Shown: one piece after another, positions 1 to 11,549 of the stretch | Layout of the letters: each line of letters starts with the position of its first letter | Position numbering within the stretch: position 1 is the stretch's first letter | NCBI RefSeq assembly: GCF_000687475.1 | Contig: NC_057319.1 | Span: forward strand, 558,001-622,000 | Direction of reading: 5' to 3' | Origin: Ustilaginoidea virens | Lineage: Eukaryota > Ascomycota > Sordariomycetes > Hypocreales > Clavicipitaceae | Length of the DNA: 64,000 bases | Program-made: the position numbers and the translations under genes | Notes under the pieces: generated by a model | The model's input: only the letters and a program-made list of their open reading frames with translations | Told to the model about the DNA's origin: nothing | The model's database searches: none

Positions 1-3000
1 AACACCAGACTACACCGTTTCTGCATATAGTGACAACGCTGCGGTTCTTCAAGGCGAACCGGCCCATTTCTGGGCCCCTGACTATTCCACTGGGACTTGG
101 ACTCTGACTCCCGAGGTTGCCCATATTCTTGCCAAGGTCGAGGTAAATCTTATCGCATAATGGAGAGCTTTTCTGGCTCATGTTGGCTAACCTGTGCGGA
201 ATTCGCAGACTCATAATCATCCTACTGCAATATCGTAAGTCCCCACCACGATGCTCCCACTGCGTTCCTTGTAGTTGGGCATCGTCACGGCGCAATCTCG
301 CCTAACATGATTTATCGCAGACCGTTTCCTGGTGCTGCCACTGGTTCGGGTGGCGAAATTCGCGACGAAGCTGCCGTCGGCCGTGGCTCCGTCACAAAGG
401 GAGGTCTGGCTGGTTTTTGGGTTTCTGATCTTCTCATCCCAGACCACAAAGCTCCTTGGGAGAATGACATCGGTCGACCTGCCCACTACGCAAGCAGTCT
501 CGACATCATGTTGGAGGCTCCAATCGGTAGCGCAAGGTTCAACAACGAATTTGGCCGTCCTTGCCTAACAGGTTGCTTCCGGACGCTACTCACCCCAGAG
601 ACTTGCAGTGAGGATGCCGAAGCCGAAACATCCTCATGGCGTGGATACCACAAGCCCATCATGCTGGCAGGTGGTGTCGGCAATGTTAGACCTTGCAACG
701 CTTTGAAAGAAGAACGGCTTGTCCGTGAAGGTGCCCACGTCATTGTCCTTGGGGGTCCAGCCATGCTGATTGGCCTTGGTGGCGGTGCCGCTTCCAGCAA
801 TGCTTCGGGAGAAAGCAATGCGGATTTGGATTTCGACAGTGTTCAGCGCGGAAATCCCGAGGTGTGTGCCTTATTTTCCCTCTCTAGAGGGGCTCCTGTC
901 AGCCCCTTTACTGACTTGTTCACTTTAGATGGAACGCCGTGCCCAAATGGTGATCAATACATGCACGGCTTTGGGAGACCAGAACCCGATTGCCATGATT
1001 CATGACGTAGGAGCCGGAGGTCTCTCTAATGCCCTCCCAGAGCGTAAGTCTCGACACAACTGCTATACGGTTTCATGTCCCCTCGGACAGCTTTTCAATG
1101 CTGATGCATCTGTTTTCGTTAGTGGTCAAGGACGCCGGTTATGGAGGGAATTTCGAACTGCGACAAGTTGAAAGCGCTGATCGAAGCATGAGTCCGCTGC
1201 AAATCTGGTGCAATGAAGCCCAAGAGCGTTACGTTCTCCTCATCAACCCTGAGAACATGAACCGATTTTCTAGCATCTGCCGCCGAGAACGATGTGGCTT
1301 CTCCGATGTCGGATGTGTTGCCACCAGGGATACTAGAGGGGATGCCAAGCTCATTCTGACGGATCGTGAGTCCAGGGAGTATCCTCGCCCAATCGATCTT
1401 CCCATGGACGCACTCTTTCCTCCCAAAAAACAACAGGAACGAGATGTCAGCTCCAAAAAGCCGAAACTGCTACCTTTTGATGCTCTTTGCAGTCTGCAAA
1501 GCACACTTGGCGGCGACATGGACAATGCCACTTTGTTCAAGAAGGCTGTCGAGCGGGTCTTTTCGATGCCAGCCGTTGGTTCAAAGTCCTTTTTGATCAC
1601 CATCGGTGACAGAACTGTCGGTGGTCTTACCGCTCGAGATCAGTTTGTCGGCCCCTGGCAAATACCGGTGGCCGACGTGGCCGTTACGGCAGCTTCGTTC
1701 AGCATCGGCGGCAAGCAAAGGACCGGTGAGGCCATGGCTATGGGTGAGAAACCTACCCTAGCCCTGATCAACCCTGGCGCCTCTGCCAGAATGGCGGTTG
1801 CAGAAAGCTTGATGAACCTCGGAGCCGCAGATGTGATGGGAGACTTGCGCCGAGTGAAGCTCTCGGCCAACTGGATGGCTGCTGTGAACCACCCTGGCGA
1901 GGGCGCCGCTCTCTACGAAGCGGTGGAGGCTATCGGCATGGAAATGTGCCCTGAACTGGCCGTGAGCATCCCCGTCGGAAAGGATTCCACCTCGATGAAG
2001 ACGGTTTGGAAAGACAAGGGTGCTGTCAAGAGCGTCACAGCTCCTGTGTCTGTGGCCATCTCCGCCTTTGCCGTCGTCGAGGATATACTGAGCACCTGGA
2101 CCCCGCAACTTGCGCGGGTTGAAGATGTCGGCGAGTCAATTCTGCTGTTCGTTGACCTGGCAGAGGGCCGCAGGGCCATGGGAGGCTCTGCTCTGGCTCA
2201 GTCTCTTGGCGCCACTGGAGACGAGGCCCCCGACGTGAACAACTTCAGTCTCATCACCGACTATTTCGATGCCCTGTCGCAACTCCACAAGAGCGGTGTC
2301 GTCTTGGCATACCACGACCGCTCCGATGGCGGTTTGGTGACCACCATTGCCGAGATGATGTTTGCCGGTCGATGCGGCGTGGACATGATGATGGACGGCA
2401 TTTCGAAGTCCGGCGGCATCGGCGACATGCTCGAGGCCCTGTTCAACGAGGAACTCGGCGCAGTTTTCCAGGTCAAGGCGTCGGACGAGATGAACTTCAA
2501 GAGATGCTTCGCCACCTGCGGCCCGCCGGCGGGTTTGATCCGCAAGTTTGGAGTGGTCAAGGCCAGCTCGAACCAGTCGTTGACGATCCGCCACAGCGCC
2601 GCGGTATTTGCAACCCTCGGTCGCGCCGAGATGCAGCAGTGGTGGTCCAAGACGTCTTACCAGATGCAACGCCTCAGAGACAACCCTGCCTGCGCCGATG
2701 CCGAGTATGCCGTCGTTTCCGACTCGTCCGATCCCGGCCTCTGCTATCGTTTGACGTTTTCACCCGCCGAGAACATCCTGCCCATTACTTCCTCCATCGC
2801 AGGATTCTTCGGCAAGACCCCCCGGGTCGCCGTTCTGCGCGAGCAAGGCGTCAACGGGTACGCCGAGCTGGCCTTTGCCTTCCGCGCCGCCGGGTTCGAG
2901 CCCGTCGACGTGCACATGACGGATGTTCTCGGCGGACGCTCCCTCGCCGACTTTACCGGCCTGGCTGCCCCGGGCGGCTTCTCGTACGGCGACGTGCTGG

Positions 3001-3608
3001 GCGCCGGCCAAGGCTGGGCCCGATCCGTCCTGATGCACGAAAGCACGCGCCGCGAGTTTGAGCAGTTCTTCCGCCGGCCCGACACCTTTGCCCTGGGCGT
3101 CTGCAACGGCTGCCAGTTCCTCACGCGCATCCGGCAGCTGATCCCCGGCACGGAGCACTGGCCGACGTTTGTCCACAACGAGAGCGCCCAGTTCGAAGCC
3201 CGGTACAGCATGGTGACGGTCCGCCAGGACGAGAGCCGGCCGTCCGTCTTCTTCCACGGCATGAACGGGTCCTCCCTGCCGGTCGTCGTGTCCCACGGCG
3301 AGGGTCGCGCGCGCTTCTCCTCGCCCAACGCCATGCAGGAGCTGTCCGACGCGGGCATGGTGCCCGTGCGGTACGTCGACAACAGGCTCGACGTGACGGA
3401 GCGGTATCCGTACAACCCCAACGGCAGCCCGGGCGGTGTCGCGGGGGTCTCGAGCAGGGACGGGCGGTTCGTCGCCATGATGCCTCATCCCGAGCGGACC
3501 ATTGTCGCGGGAGTGAGCAGTTTCATGCCGCGGGATGCTGCTGAGCAGTGGGGTGAATACGGTCCATGGGTGAGAATATTCAAGAGTGCACGCAGATGGG
3601 TTGGTTGA
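1..3608 (+). CDS. ADE6: Phosphoribosylformylglycinamidine synthase (FGAM synthase), 5' partial
   Basis: Fourth step of de novo purine synthesis: FGAR plus glutamine and ATP to FGAM, in the cytosol. The reading begins before the window; the N-terminal quarter or so is missing. Exons join across introns at about 142-208, 236-320, 860-928 and 1042-1129 (all GT-AG); the last restores [13 protein letters not shown]. Family landmarks seen: THNHPTAI and [14 protein letters not shown] in the synthetase half, [44 protein letters not shown] and [10 protein letters not shown]. The C-terminal class I glutamine amidotransferase domain has the nucleophile in GVCNGCQF and the His-Glu pair in MMPHPERT. The stop is TGA at 3606-3608. 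It lies tail to tail with the acyltransferase gene. Identification is secure; only the missing start and exact intron borders are open. Confidence 0.95.
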
Positions 3609-4231
3609 CAGGCATTCCTGTTGTTCTTCTCTTCTTTTCTTTTCTCATATTTTTCTTTTCTTTTTTTCCTTCTTCTTTTTATTTTCCTGCCTTGTCTTTT
3701 TCTTTTGTCGCTCGCGTCGGTAGCCGTGATTTTTTAAAACAACATGCTCAAGCCTTGGGGACCCGTACAGTCACCCATGAACAATCTGCATCACGTTTTC
3801 CGCGCCGCAGAGACACATTTACACGATGGCAGTAGCGGTGCACCATTTGCGAACAAATTGACCCTCCGGTGTCAATCGGGAAGTAGGCACCACCCAACGA
3901 CACGGGGTAGACGGCTGGGCGTTTCGAGGCCATGCCATGACGAGCAACCCCCGTCCCACAGCCACGCAGGTACGTTGCGCGTGCCTGGACGGCAATCCCG
4001 GGGTGATCTACTCTGTACACACAAGCAAGCTAGAAGGCAGGTGTCGACAATGTCCTATTCAAGATGTTCTGCGTCATGAGAAAACATCCTCGACCTAGCT
4101 GTTCTGTCCAAACGCAGAGTAGGGGCGACTGAGAAAGCCGACAGACGTGCCACAATCAAGATGTTCCGTATTATGATGAAATGGCCACGGCGTAGGTGTT
4201 CTCCCCAAAGACCTCGTGCAACCCGTCGCGT
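3609..4231. other. Convergent intergenic region
   Basis: Space between the 3' ends of ADE6 and the acyltransferase gene, 623 bp. It holds a T/C-rich run just after the ADE6 stop, fit for a 3' UTR or polyadenylation zone. The short ORFs on both strands look like chance. No RNA gene seen. Confidence 0.6.
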
Positions 4232-6024
4232 TCAAAGCGCCGGCCCGTTCCAGGATTCTCGTTTTAGCCTGACGTACCAGGCTTGTTTGTGCGGAAACGA
4301 TACTTGCTTCTCCTTGGCGAAGCCGCACGCATCGAGGTGCTTCATGACCCTGTGGGATTGTCAATGAAGAAGACGCAGAGCAAAGCAAATCAAAGGTAAA
4401 ATAAAAAAAAAAAAAAGGGAAAAAGGGGGGAAAAAAGAAAAGGAAAAGGTAGAGCAGAAGGGGAAAGACCCGGAGCGCACCTCTTGTTGTCGATTCTGGG
4501 CTCTAGGCACACATTCATTGTGCGCGAGTCGCACGTCAAGCACCAGTGGACCAAGCTCGTCAACCAGGCGGCGACTCGGCCCCTAGACCACTCCTCTCCT
4601 ACCATGATGTGTATGCCGCGGTCCCAGTCACCGACCTCGCTGCCCACGTGGCGCCCAAGCGCGTCTTCCTTGACCCAGTACAGCTCAAAGTACCCAAAGG
4701 GAACGCCGTCCCAGAGTCCGACCACGGGGAACGAGTGCTTCGAGCGCAGAGCCGACTCGAGAAAATCCGGAGCGCATGTGCCCCAAAACTCCTTGACGCG
4801 GGGGTTCTCGAACCAGGACTGCACCAGGTCCTTGTCGCACATGTTGCACAGGTGAGCCTGTTCGGGGGGTTTGGGCCCGACTGGGCCGAGATAGGGAACG
4901 GGCTGGGCGGAGCAAGATGCCACCCGGAAGGACAGATACTGTCCCAAGCTGTCTATGTAGCGCGTGTAGAAAACCTCGCCCATCCTCGGCGGCTTGGGCC
5001 GAAGCGGGTGTCGGATGCCGTCGGAGAAGACGTATTGCAGGGGGGGTGCAGGGTAAAAAGTTGGCAGGTGAGAGGCGGAAAAGTATGGCCCGATGGGAAA
5101 GCTCGGCGCGGTGGCGACTGCTGTCGGCATTGGGGCGCCAGGGACGTCGGCTGCCAGTTGGCCGCCTGAGGGCGTCAATGCGCCGCTACTGCTGAGCTGA
5201 TGTCGGTGTTCTAGGCGGAAGGCGTCTTCTCTCGGCGACGCTGGGCGGCTGCTTATGGGAGACGCGGGAGTGGAGTGTAGTCCGGGTGCCAGTGACTTTC
5301 CGATAGGTTGCAGGGTGAATAGAAACAGGTTTCCGGGACTCTGCCAGAACATCCTCTTGGAGGTAAACATGGTGGCCCATTCGTCGCCATTGTCGTCGAC
5401 GGCGGTCCCGACGGACGTGTCTTCCGAGGCAATCAACCCCATGCGCTCCAGCTTGGGGATAAGGTTCCTTCCCCGGAGCACGCCGTCCCTCTTGATGCGG
5501 ATCGTCCACTCCCCCAACGGCTTGGCGCCAGCAGGCGTGTTTTTCGAGGCAGCAGTCTCCAGGCTGTGGTCGGGCTCCGGTTGATGAAAGTACCAGTAGA
5601 GAGTGATCCACAGCATCATGGCAATCTCGCGCGTGGGACTGACGGCAGGCTTACACTCGGAGTTGGAAGGCAACGAGATGGACGAGATGAAGAGGCTGTC
5701 GTTGTGGAGAGTAGGCGTGCGAAACGGCTTGGTGCGCCGCTTGGGTTTCGGCACCGCGCTGCCGTGCTGATTCGTCACGACGGCGTCCTTGTCGGGAGTT
5801 CCGTCTTGGCTGCTGCTGCCGCCGCTGCCGCCGCTGCCGCCGTCGACGGGGCCGTGGCCGTCCAGGTCGACTCTTTCCTCTTCGGTATGGAGCACCGTCA
5901 TCCAGCCCACGGGATACGGATGTAGCGGGCTGTTGTGTTCGAGGCTTCGGAAGCCCATGCCCCCAAAGACGGGAGCGACGGAGAACTTCTTGCCATCCGG
6001 CAGGTGGAGGGTTTGATGCGCCAT
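4232..6024 (-). CDS. Siderophore-type hydroxyornithine N-acyltransferase (SidF/SidL-like GNAT)
   Basis: Probable acyl-CoA:N5-hydroxyornithine acyltransferase of the fungal hydroxamate siderophore type (Acetyltransf_8/AlcB family). Two exons, 6024-4481 and 4349-4232, joined across a GT-AG intron whose 5' half is a long A/G tract; the product is 553 residues. The N-terminus (HLPDGKKFSVAPVF), a central proline-rich spacer, the block IAMMLWITLYWYFHQPEP, and the C-terminal GNAT core (VVGLWDGVPFGYFELYWVKE, then a last exon ending in SFPHKQAWYVRLKRESW) all fit the family. I start at the ATG before HQTLHLPDG because conserved sequence begins there; an in-frame extension to 6186 looks like leader. No other siderophore gene lies in the window, so SidF (anhydromevalonyl) and SidL (acetyl) cannot be told apart. 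Confidence 0.8.
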
Positions 6025-7256
6025 GCCAGGGACAATGGGGGATGCTTGAGTTGGACTTGTTGTGAAGCTTCGACCCGACCAGCAGCAACTCCTCGACCAA
6101 ACTCGCACGAGATGCGGGGCAGGCAATCGGACAACTAACTGACCGCCAAACTGGTGGGGTGGGGGATGGTGTGCACCACCTGGCACGAGAATGTTGGGCC
6201 GATATCAGATTGACTTTTGCATGACGAGTCAACGGTGGAATAATAGAGCACCAACGCCCTCCTCGGCGCTGCCCTAGGCCCTCGCAGCTGTGCGGAAGCT
6301 ATCAATGTCTTTTTTTGTCGCGGCCGGGAAACAAGGGCTGCTCGAGATGGAAGGCCCCGCGGCCCCATTGCCCTAGCAGGCTGCCGTGCCGTGCCGCATC
6401 GAGGCCTACCGAGATGGCTGTTGGCGGAAACGATCGAACCACGTTACTCCGTACATGCGCTTTTTTAAAAACAGCATGACAAGCATGACAAAGTCTGGTC
6501 AAGTTATTGGACAGTAGATGGGAAATCATGTCCACCATCGGGGCGCAGTGCTGTGCAACGGTGGGTCTACAGACTCAAGGGCAGTGTCCACAGTGTCTGG
6601 TCTACAGTGTACCCAGTGTCTGCACCGTGGCGCAAATTCACGGCAAGTTCGGAAGGCGGAAGGCGCAAGGCGGAAGGCGAAGGCGGAAGGCGAAGGCGGA
6701 AGGTGGAGCGTCAATCAATAGCATCAGCCCACGCCTCCTTCCTTCCTACCTTTCTCGTGGGCGGGGCCGTGCGACCCTATCCCACCAGACCGTGGCAAAA
6801 GGGGCCCTGGTCCGTGCTGCTTGGCACCAGACTTTACTCGGTAGCATTGTCGTGGTTGAGGTTCGAGTCGGCCGCAAAGCAAGGGGTTGGGCGTGTCGTG
6901 ATAATCATATTCATGGCATACAATAAGGCGGCGTCATTTGCACCATGTCATAGTCATGGTATTATATCAACTGAGCAACCTCGACGGGATTTGCTGCAAC
7001 GGCCAAGGGATACCTGGGTCACGAGGCTTGTGCGCACTAGGCCAAGGTAACAGCGGCATACCGGATAGACAGGGATAATACGGTTTACAGTTTACAGTTT
7101 ACAGACATTCATTAGAGTCTAATATACGTTCGTAATACGTAAGCTGGAGTAGCATTTCATTTTCCTCCTTCCTCTTTTATGCACATGTGGTATCTTTCAG
7201 TCGACTTCAAATCTGACGAGAATTAAAAAAGAAAAAATTGCTTATTTATTGTCATC
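6025..7256. other. Intergenic region with low-complexity repeats
   Basis: No convincing gene. It holds the presumed promoter of the acyltransferase, then an array of imperfect GGCGGAAG/GGCGAAG units near 6648-6706 and three copies of TTTACAG near 7082-7104. The overlapping ORFs at 6507-7050 are low-complexity translations of the array. An AT-rich stretch leads into the small secreted protein gene. Confidence 0.6.
6648..6706. repeat. Imperfect GGCGGAAG-type tandem array
   Basis: Runs of 6-8 bp purine-rich units (GGCGGAAGGC, GGCGAAGGC) repeat about eight times. It is non-coding as far as I can see; the long overlapping frames are a by-product of the repeat. Confidence 0.7.
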
Positions 7257-7541
7257 TTGGATTTCCTCAGGTATGTACTTTCTACAAGTTCCAAAGTCGC
7301 AGTACTAATCCTATGTAGAATGCGGTTTAATATCTTCATTCTTGCTTCATTTTTCGAAACCATGGTTTTAGCAGATCATTTCGCATTCTGTCGAGACCCT
7401 GACAAGCAAAATGCTATTTGCATGACTGATTCCGATCCGAATCTTCCGTGCTATACTGCAACATGTACTGGTAGTGGATCAACCCGGAAATGCAGCTGCC
7501 CTCGTGGCCTTTCTGTTCACTGTGGTCAAAATTGCCCATAA
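7257..7541 (+). CDS. Small secreted cysteine-rich protein A (effector-like)
   Basis: Function unknown. The mature part has eight cysteines spaced C-x9-C-x9-C-x4-C-x8-C-x-C-x7-C-x3-C and ends one residue after the last, as in small disulfide-locked secreted or effector-like proteins. A 48-nt intron (7271-7318: GTATGT, branch-like ACTAAT, TAG) lies just before ATG 7320. From that ATG the protein is 73 residues with a signal-like N-terminus (FNIFILASFFETMVLA) followed directly by the Cys-rich part. ATG 7257 is in frame after splicing and would add five residues; without splicing the frame also stays open. I prefer ATG 7320 because the paralogue at 8890-9138 has its ATG at the same place after an intron of the same length. 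The region around it is gene-poor. Confidence 0.75.
   Translation: MDFLRYVLSTSSKVAVLILCRMRFNIFILASFFETMVLADHFAFCRDPDKQNAICMTDSDPNLPCYTATCTGSGSTRKCSCPRGLSVHCGQNCP
7271..7318 (+). other. 48-nt intron just upstream of the ATG of secreted protein A
   Basis: It starts GTATGT, has ACTAATC as a likely branch site and ends TAG one base before the preferred start codon. The second secreted-protein gene has an intron of the same length at the same place. Confidence 0.7.
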
Positions 7542-8889
7542 AAAACTGGCTGTTACGGCACGGAATAGACCAGGTCCTGGTGTTGTGAGTGGTCTAAGGA
7601 AGGTTGTAGAAGACTGCCTGTAAAGAAAAGGTCTGATGTATATGAGGTGAATCGGTCGACTTTTGCTCCATGTACGGGGCGAGAAACCCGATCTTGTATT
7701 GCTGCAAGTGGTGCCAATATGAGGCCATAGGCCCCTTCTTACGACCTAGCCAAAACCACATACAAATGCCTGCGCTATTTCACCTTGTAACACTTGGTGT
7801 GAAGAGGTGTCAAAAGATGCATGTGTCTACTGACAAAGTTGGGCAAGAAGAGCTAGTCCCATGAGGGCTCCTTGCCTAAGCCTATTCATGAGCCCTTATA
7901 GTGGCCGTCTACGAGCCCCAGGACAATGTCAATGGCTTTTCGCCGTCGATTCAGTCGCGCCAGGCCTGCCAAACAATCAAAAGTGCGACCAACAGAGTCA
8001 GCCAGCGTACAAAGTTCGATGCGCACTGCAGTAGCTGGAGCGCGTTCCCCTTCGCAATTGATTGAAGAGACTACTCCGGCGTTTCAGCCTAGGAGCATTT
8101 GGCAGAGGGTGAAATTTGTTACAACGACCAAGGAGGCGTGCCTAGGCCGCGCATGTGTACATTGCACTGTTAGATTGATAAAACAAAGATACATTAATTG
8201 GTAGCCAACTAGGAAGGAAGGAAGGCAAAGGGGCTGGGGGTTGCAGATTCAGGGGATACAACAATATCAGGCCGAAGGAACTGAGCATCAGCACCCGTCC
8301 CGGGCCATCCTTGTCCGCCTGCCATGCCGCGCAGGACGGAAGTGACCAGAGGCGGCACGATTCCAAAAGGTCGTTGCGGCCCCGCTCAGCATGGACATTG
8401 CGGATCGCACTCCCTCGCTCTTGCATCGTGCGTCGTTGGCTGCGTCAGCATGGCTGGAGCGGCCGTCCCAGGTGCGGGCCCTGCTCGTCCGTGTCCATGC
8501 CCGTTCCCGTGTCCGCGTCATTTGCGGCCGTTTTTGGCGTCTTTGGGGCCCGATGGACGGATTGCGTACGGTCTGGCTGCGAAGGTGGGAGAAAAGGCAC
8601 CAGCCTGCCGTCTGGCAAACCAGCAAAAAAGAAAAGGCGGGACGGGGCGGGACTCCAGGTGGAAGAAATACGTGCTCTTGATAACTTTACACTCTTAGGA
8701 ATAAGTATATCTATACAAGAACTAGCTTAATACATATAATGGCATAAAATCCTGCAGGACAGCGGCCACTTGCCTCACGGCTACCGCTACAGCACCACGA
8801 CGTCCAAAGCGAAACACGCTGCCGCTTGCACGGGGCGCCATTGACATTTATAGTATAACGGATTCATCGACTCGGCCGATCACGTTCCC
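7542..8889. other. Spacer between the two convergent cysteine-rich genes
   Basis: About 1.35 kb between the 3' ends of the two paralogues. Several overlapping ORFs (for example 7926-8204 and 8311-8730) have no recognisable domain, signal peptide or splice support. I see no repeat or transposon end here. Confidence 0.5.
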
Positions 8890-9138
8890 TTATTCCTCGG
8901 TTATGTGCTGGCCCGCTGATTTGCAATAAGATCTGCAGTGAATTTCGTATTCGTCAGGGCAGGAACATCTCTGCCACCCCCTGGAAACAACACAAGTCGC
9001 TTTGAAGCACTGACGCCTGGCCAAATTAACACAGACAACACCGCTGCGATGGAATCTATTGTGCCGACAACTTATAATATGTGTCGCTGAAGCCATAATG
9101 CCCAGAGATAGCACAAGAAGAACAGTAGGTGGGTGCAT
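8890..9138 (-). CDS. Small secreted cysteine-rich protein B (paralogue of A)
   Basis: 82 residues. A hydrophobic signal-like N-terminus (PPTVLLVLSLGIMASA) is followed by eight cysteines spaced C-x11-C-x7-C-x4-C-x8-C-x-C-x7-C-x3-C. From the third cysteine on, spacing is identical to protein A, and shared residues include the ATC before x8, the CSC pair and the HC before x3. Immediately upstream of the ATG lies a 48-nt GTATGT...TAG intron (9140-9187), matching gene A in length and position. The tail after the last cysteine is longer (SAGQHITEE). Convergent with gene A, 1.35 kb apart. Role unknown; a secreted effector-like or antimicrobial-type peptide is an inference from size, signal and cysteines only. 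Confidence 0.75.
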   Translation of the reverse strand: MHPPTVLLVLSLGIMASATHIISCRHNRFHRSGVVCVNLARRQCFKATCVVSRGWQRCSCPDEYEIHCRSYCKSAGQHITEE

Positions 9139-9139
9139 T

Positions 9140-9187
9140 CTATATCAATGTTAATACTTTGTTCGCGACTTGTAACGAAATACATAC
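9140..9187 (-). other. 48-nt intron just upstream of the ATG of secreted protein B
   Basis: Read on the minus strand it starts GTATGTA, contains TACAAGT and a TTAAC branch-like site, and ends ATAG one base before the start codon. It has the same length, border motifs and placement as the intron of gene A, which argues that both genes descend from one duplicated ancestor. Confidence 0.7.
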
Positions 9188-11549
9188 TTGGTTTATGTTC
9201 TTACTGGTACTAAATCTTGAGTTGATGGAATTGATTTACACGTTTATGGAGAGAAGAAGAGGTAAGGGAAAAGAAGCATAGATTGTAGATTCAAGCAACT
9301 TTTATAGTTGAAAACCCCATGTACTATGTGTGGTTGTATTGTTATTTAGAAGCCCATGCTGGAGACTCGGGATACTTCCACATCTTGTATCATTAAGTTA
9401 AGGCTGCGCCTGTATCTAGCATCTGTCAGGTGGAGAAAGGTGACGCTGGCTGCTGCATAAAAAACGGAGGCCAAGGGGCAATAGAAGTAGTAATAGAGAA
9501 GTAAACTTTGCTTGAAAGAACCAACTTACCTACTTGCTCCTTTGGCCACCCGGGCTTCAAAGTATCATTTGAAACCGTGAAGAGTTTAATCGCGCAGCTC
9601 GGGGGGGGGGGAGACAGCCGGACCGCCTTTTTTTCTTTTCCACAGTCGGCTCGTTGGAAAACCTGGGGCGTGCTGCTGGCCGACCCGGGTATGGCTAGGC
9701 CTACACGTTCCTCGTTGGCTTACGATGGGGGGAAGAATGGCATGGTTTGCCGTTCATGTGGGCTGGGCTGGGTTGATGATGGGCGTCGCCGCCGGCATTG
9801 TTTAGAGCATACGCCTGGACCATGAGGATCAAGCCGAGCGACACGCAGAGCCCGGGGATAGAGGTTAGAGAAACAAGTTGCAGAGGGAGGGGCGCGATGC
9901 CCGGGCTTCTTTTGAAACAGGATGGATACGACGCCGATGACAAGACATGCCACGGTCCTTGATGCTTTTTTCCTGTCCTCTAGCAACGACACCCAGCTCT
10001 TGGTTTTTCTCCCTTTATCCCACGATCTAACGGTCGACCCCTGGCAAAGCATACTGGGACCCGACCGTCTTACGATGTGCTCCAGGCCAATCTCGAGACG
10101 GGCTGGGAAACGGACAGGAAGAGACGCAATACTCATGGGACGCCGATTTCCCCCCCCCCCCCCCCCCCCCGGATGTGTTTGCCGAGATCGAGATTCGTCG
10201 GCTAAAACTTGCAACAGTCCGGTTCTTGAAAACAGTGCTTCAGTTACCTTTTTGGAAGCAAGTCTTTTACTCGGAGCGTGAAACGAACGCGCCGCGAAGC
10301 ACTCCGGCACAGGCTCCGTTACGTGCTCCGGACCCAAGTCATTAGCGAAGTATAGGTCAGGAAGGGGTCCGTACTTGGCCATTCTCGATGATTCCTATCA
10401 AAGGTCCTGCGGGCTCGTACCTACCAGATTTCACACTTGAAGCATCGGCCAACCCAGCCTTCGAAGCCGAGCCGATAAGGTTGGTCGGAGGGCTGGAATG
10501 GCTGGCAAGACGGAGAGTTTTTGGCCGCGAAACAGCGGGGAGTGACAGCACGCCCGGGCTTCACGAGTCCAGCTGCAGCCCGCGGACGCGAGATGGAGAA
10601 ACTTCTGAAACTGGCCAATGTAGCCTTGTTGAGTCTCACTGCCCCTGGGACCTATGGGACGACATTGCCCGGTCCAGGTGCAGAGGGCAGCGGCAGCTTG
10701 CAAGCTGGCTAAGCTTGTTTCTGGTCCACGTTTCATCTTGCCTTTCTGGCGAGGCTATATGCACTTGGGTTCGAGACGGAATGGGTCTCGCACCGGACTT
10801 GCTGGGGTAGCGCAGGGAATCTTGAAACTGTAGAGACGCAAGTTGGTCGCATTGCGCCAAGCTCCATCCTCTCGCCGGTGTGCCACGTTGCCTATTCCGC
10901 AAGTCCGAGACACGGCACGGCATAGCACAGCTGGGAGCTGCAGCAACAGTCTATCGACGACTTTGCTCACCGCGGGTTTTTGTGACCGTGGACCCGGTAC
11001 CTAAGCAATCTCGTCCCTCTTCTCCTACATGAAATTCGTGACACTTGTAATGAATATTGAAAATCTGCTCTCCACCCCGGTGGAGGAGCGAGCACGCCAT
11101 CCTGACCATTCTCCCAGCAAAGCCTTTTGATTGTCGCCTCGCCCTTTTACCTATTCTACCACTTCAAGTCTCCGGTTTACGATTTTGGAAGCTTGCGTCT
11201 GTGGGCAAAATATGCAGGTCGAATCCCCGAGCCAGTAGCATCATGAGGGAAGAAAGAGATATATGTTGATATATATTGATATACATTGATGTGCATACAT
11301 GATGATTCGAGCGTGCTTTCTGGACGCCAGCCTACCCTAACCAGGTTCTTCCTTCGTTTGTAGGGTGCTATTGCTCGCATCCCAATTGTTAACCCAGGAT
11401 TGACCGGTCGAGGAAGAGGGAAGTAATGCCCAACTTCCTCCGGGGCTGCCTTGAGCGAGGAGAGGGTGAAATGATTGGCGTGGCATCCGCATGCAAGCAA
11501 GTCTTCCGACCTTGTCTCTCATCAATTCGTTCCGGAGCTTGCTGACCCT
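9188..11549. other. Gene-poor region without a recognisable gene
   Basis: 2.4 kb with only short overlapping ORFs on both strands. It has a G run (9601-9610), a C run (10150-10170) and scattered hydrophobic frames on the minus strand (9.7-10.4 kb) that I could not assign. It leads into the ABC-transporter relic. Confidence 0.5.
10150..10170. repeat. Poly-C tract
   Basis: About 20 consecutive C residues. It is a likely assembly or sequencing soft spot and would slip any reading frame crossing it. Confidence 0.8.

Noticed and set aside
1..3608. Possible frameshifts or decay in ADE6, suggested by broken frames before 1130
   Set aside because: All breaks are explained by GT-AG introns that restore the conserved protein.
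7926..8204. 92-residue plus-strand ORF between the two cysteine-rich genes
   Set aside because: No signal peptide, cysteine pattern or similarity to its neighbours; probably chance.
9720..10382. 220-residue minus-strand ORF with a few hydrophobic patches, briefly considered as the membrane part of the ABC relic
   Set aside because: It runs through the poly-C tract as a glycine run, lies on the opposite strand to the NBD relic, and shows no family motif.
11200..11240. GGTCGAATCCCC, resembling a tRNA B box
   Set aside because: One T short of the GGTTCGA consensus, and no acceptor stem or anticodon arm can be drawn around it.
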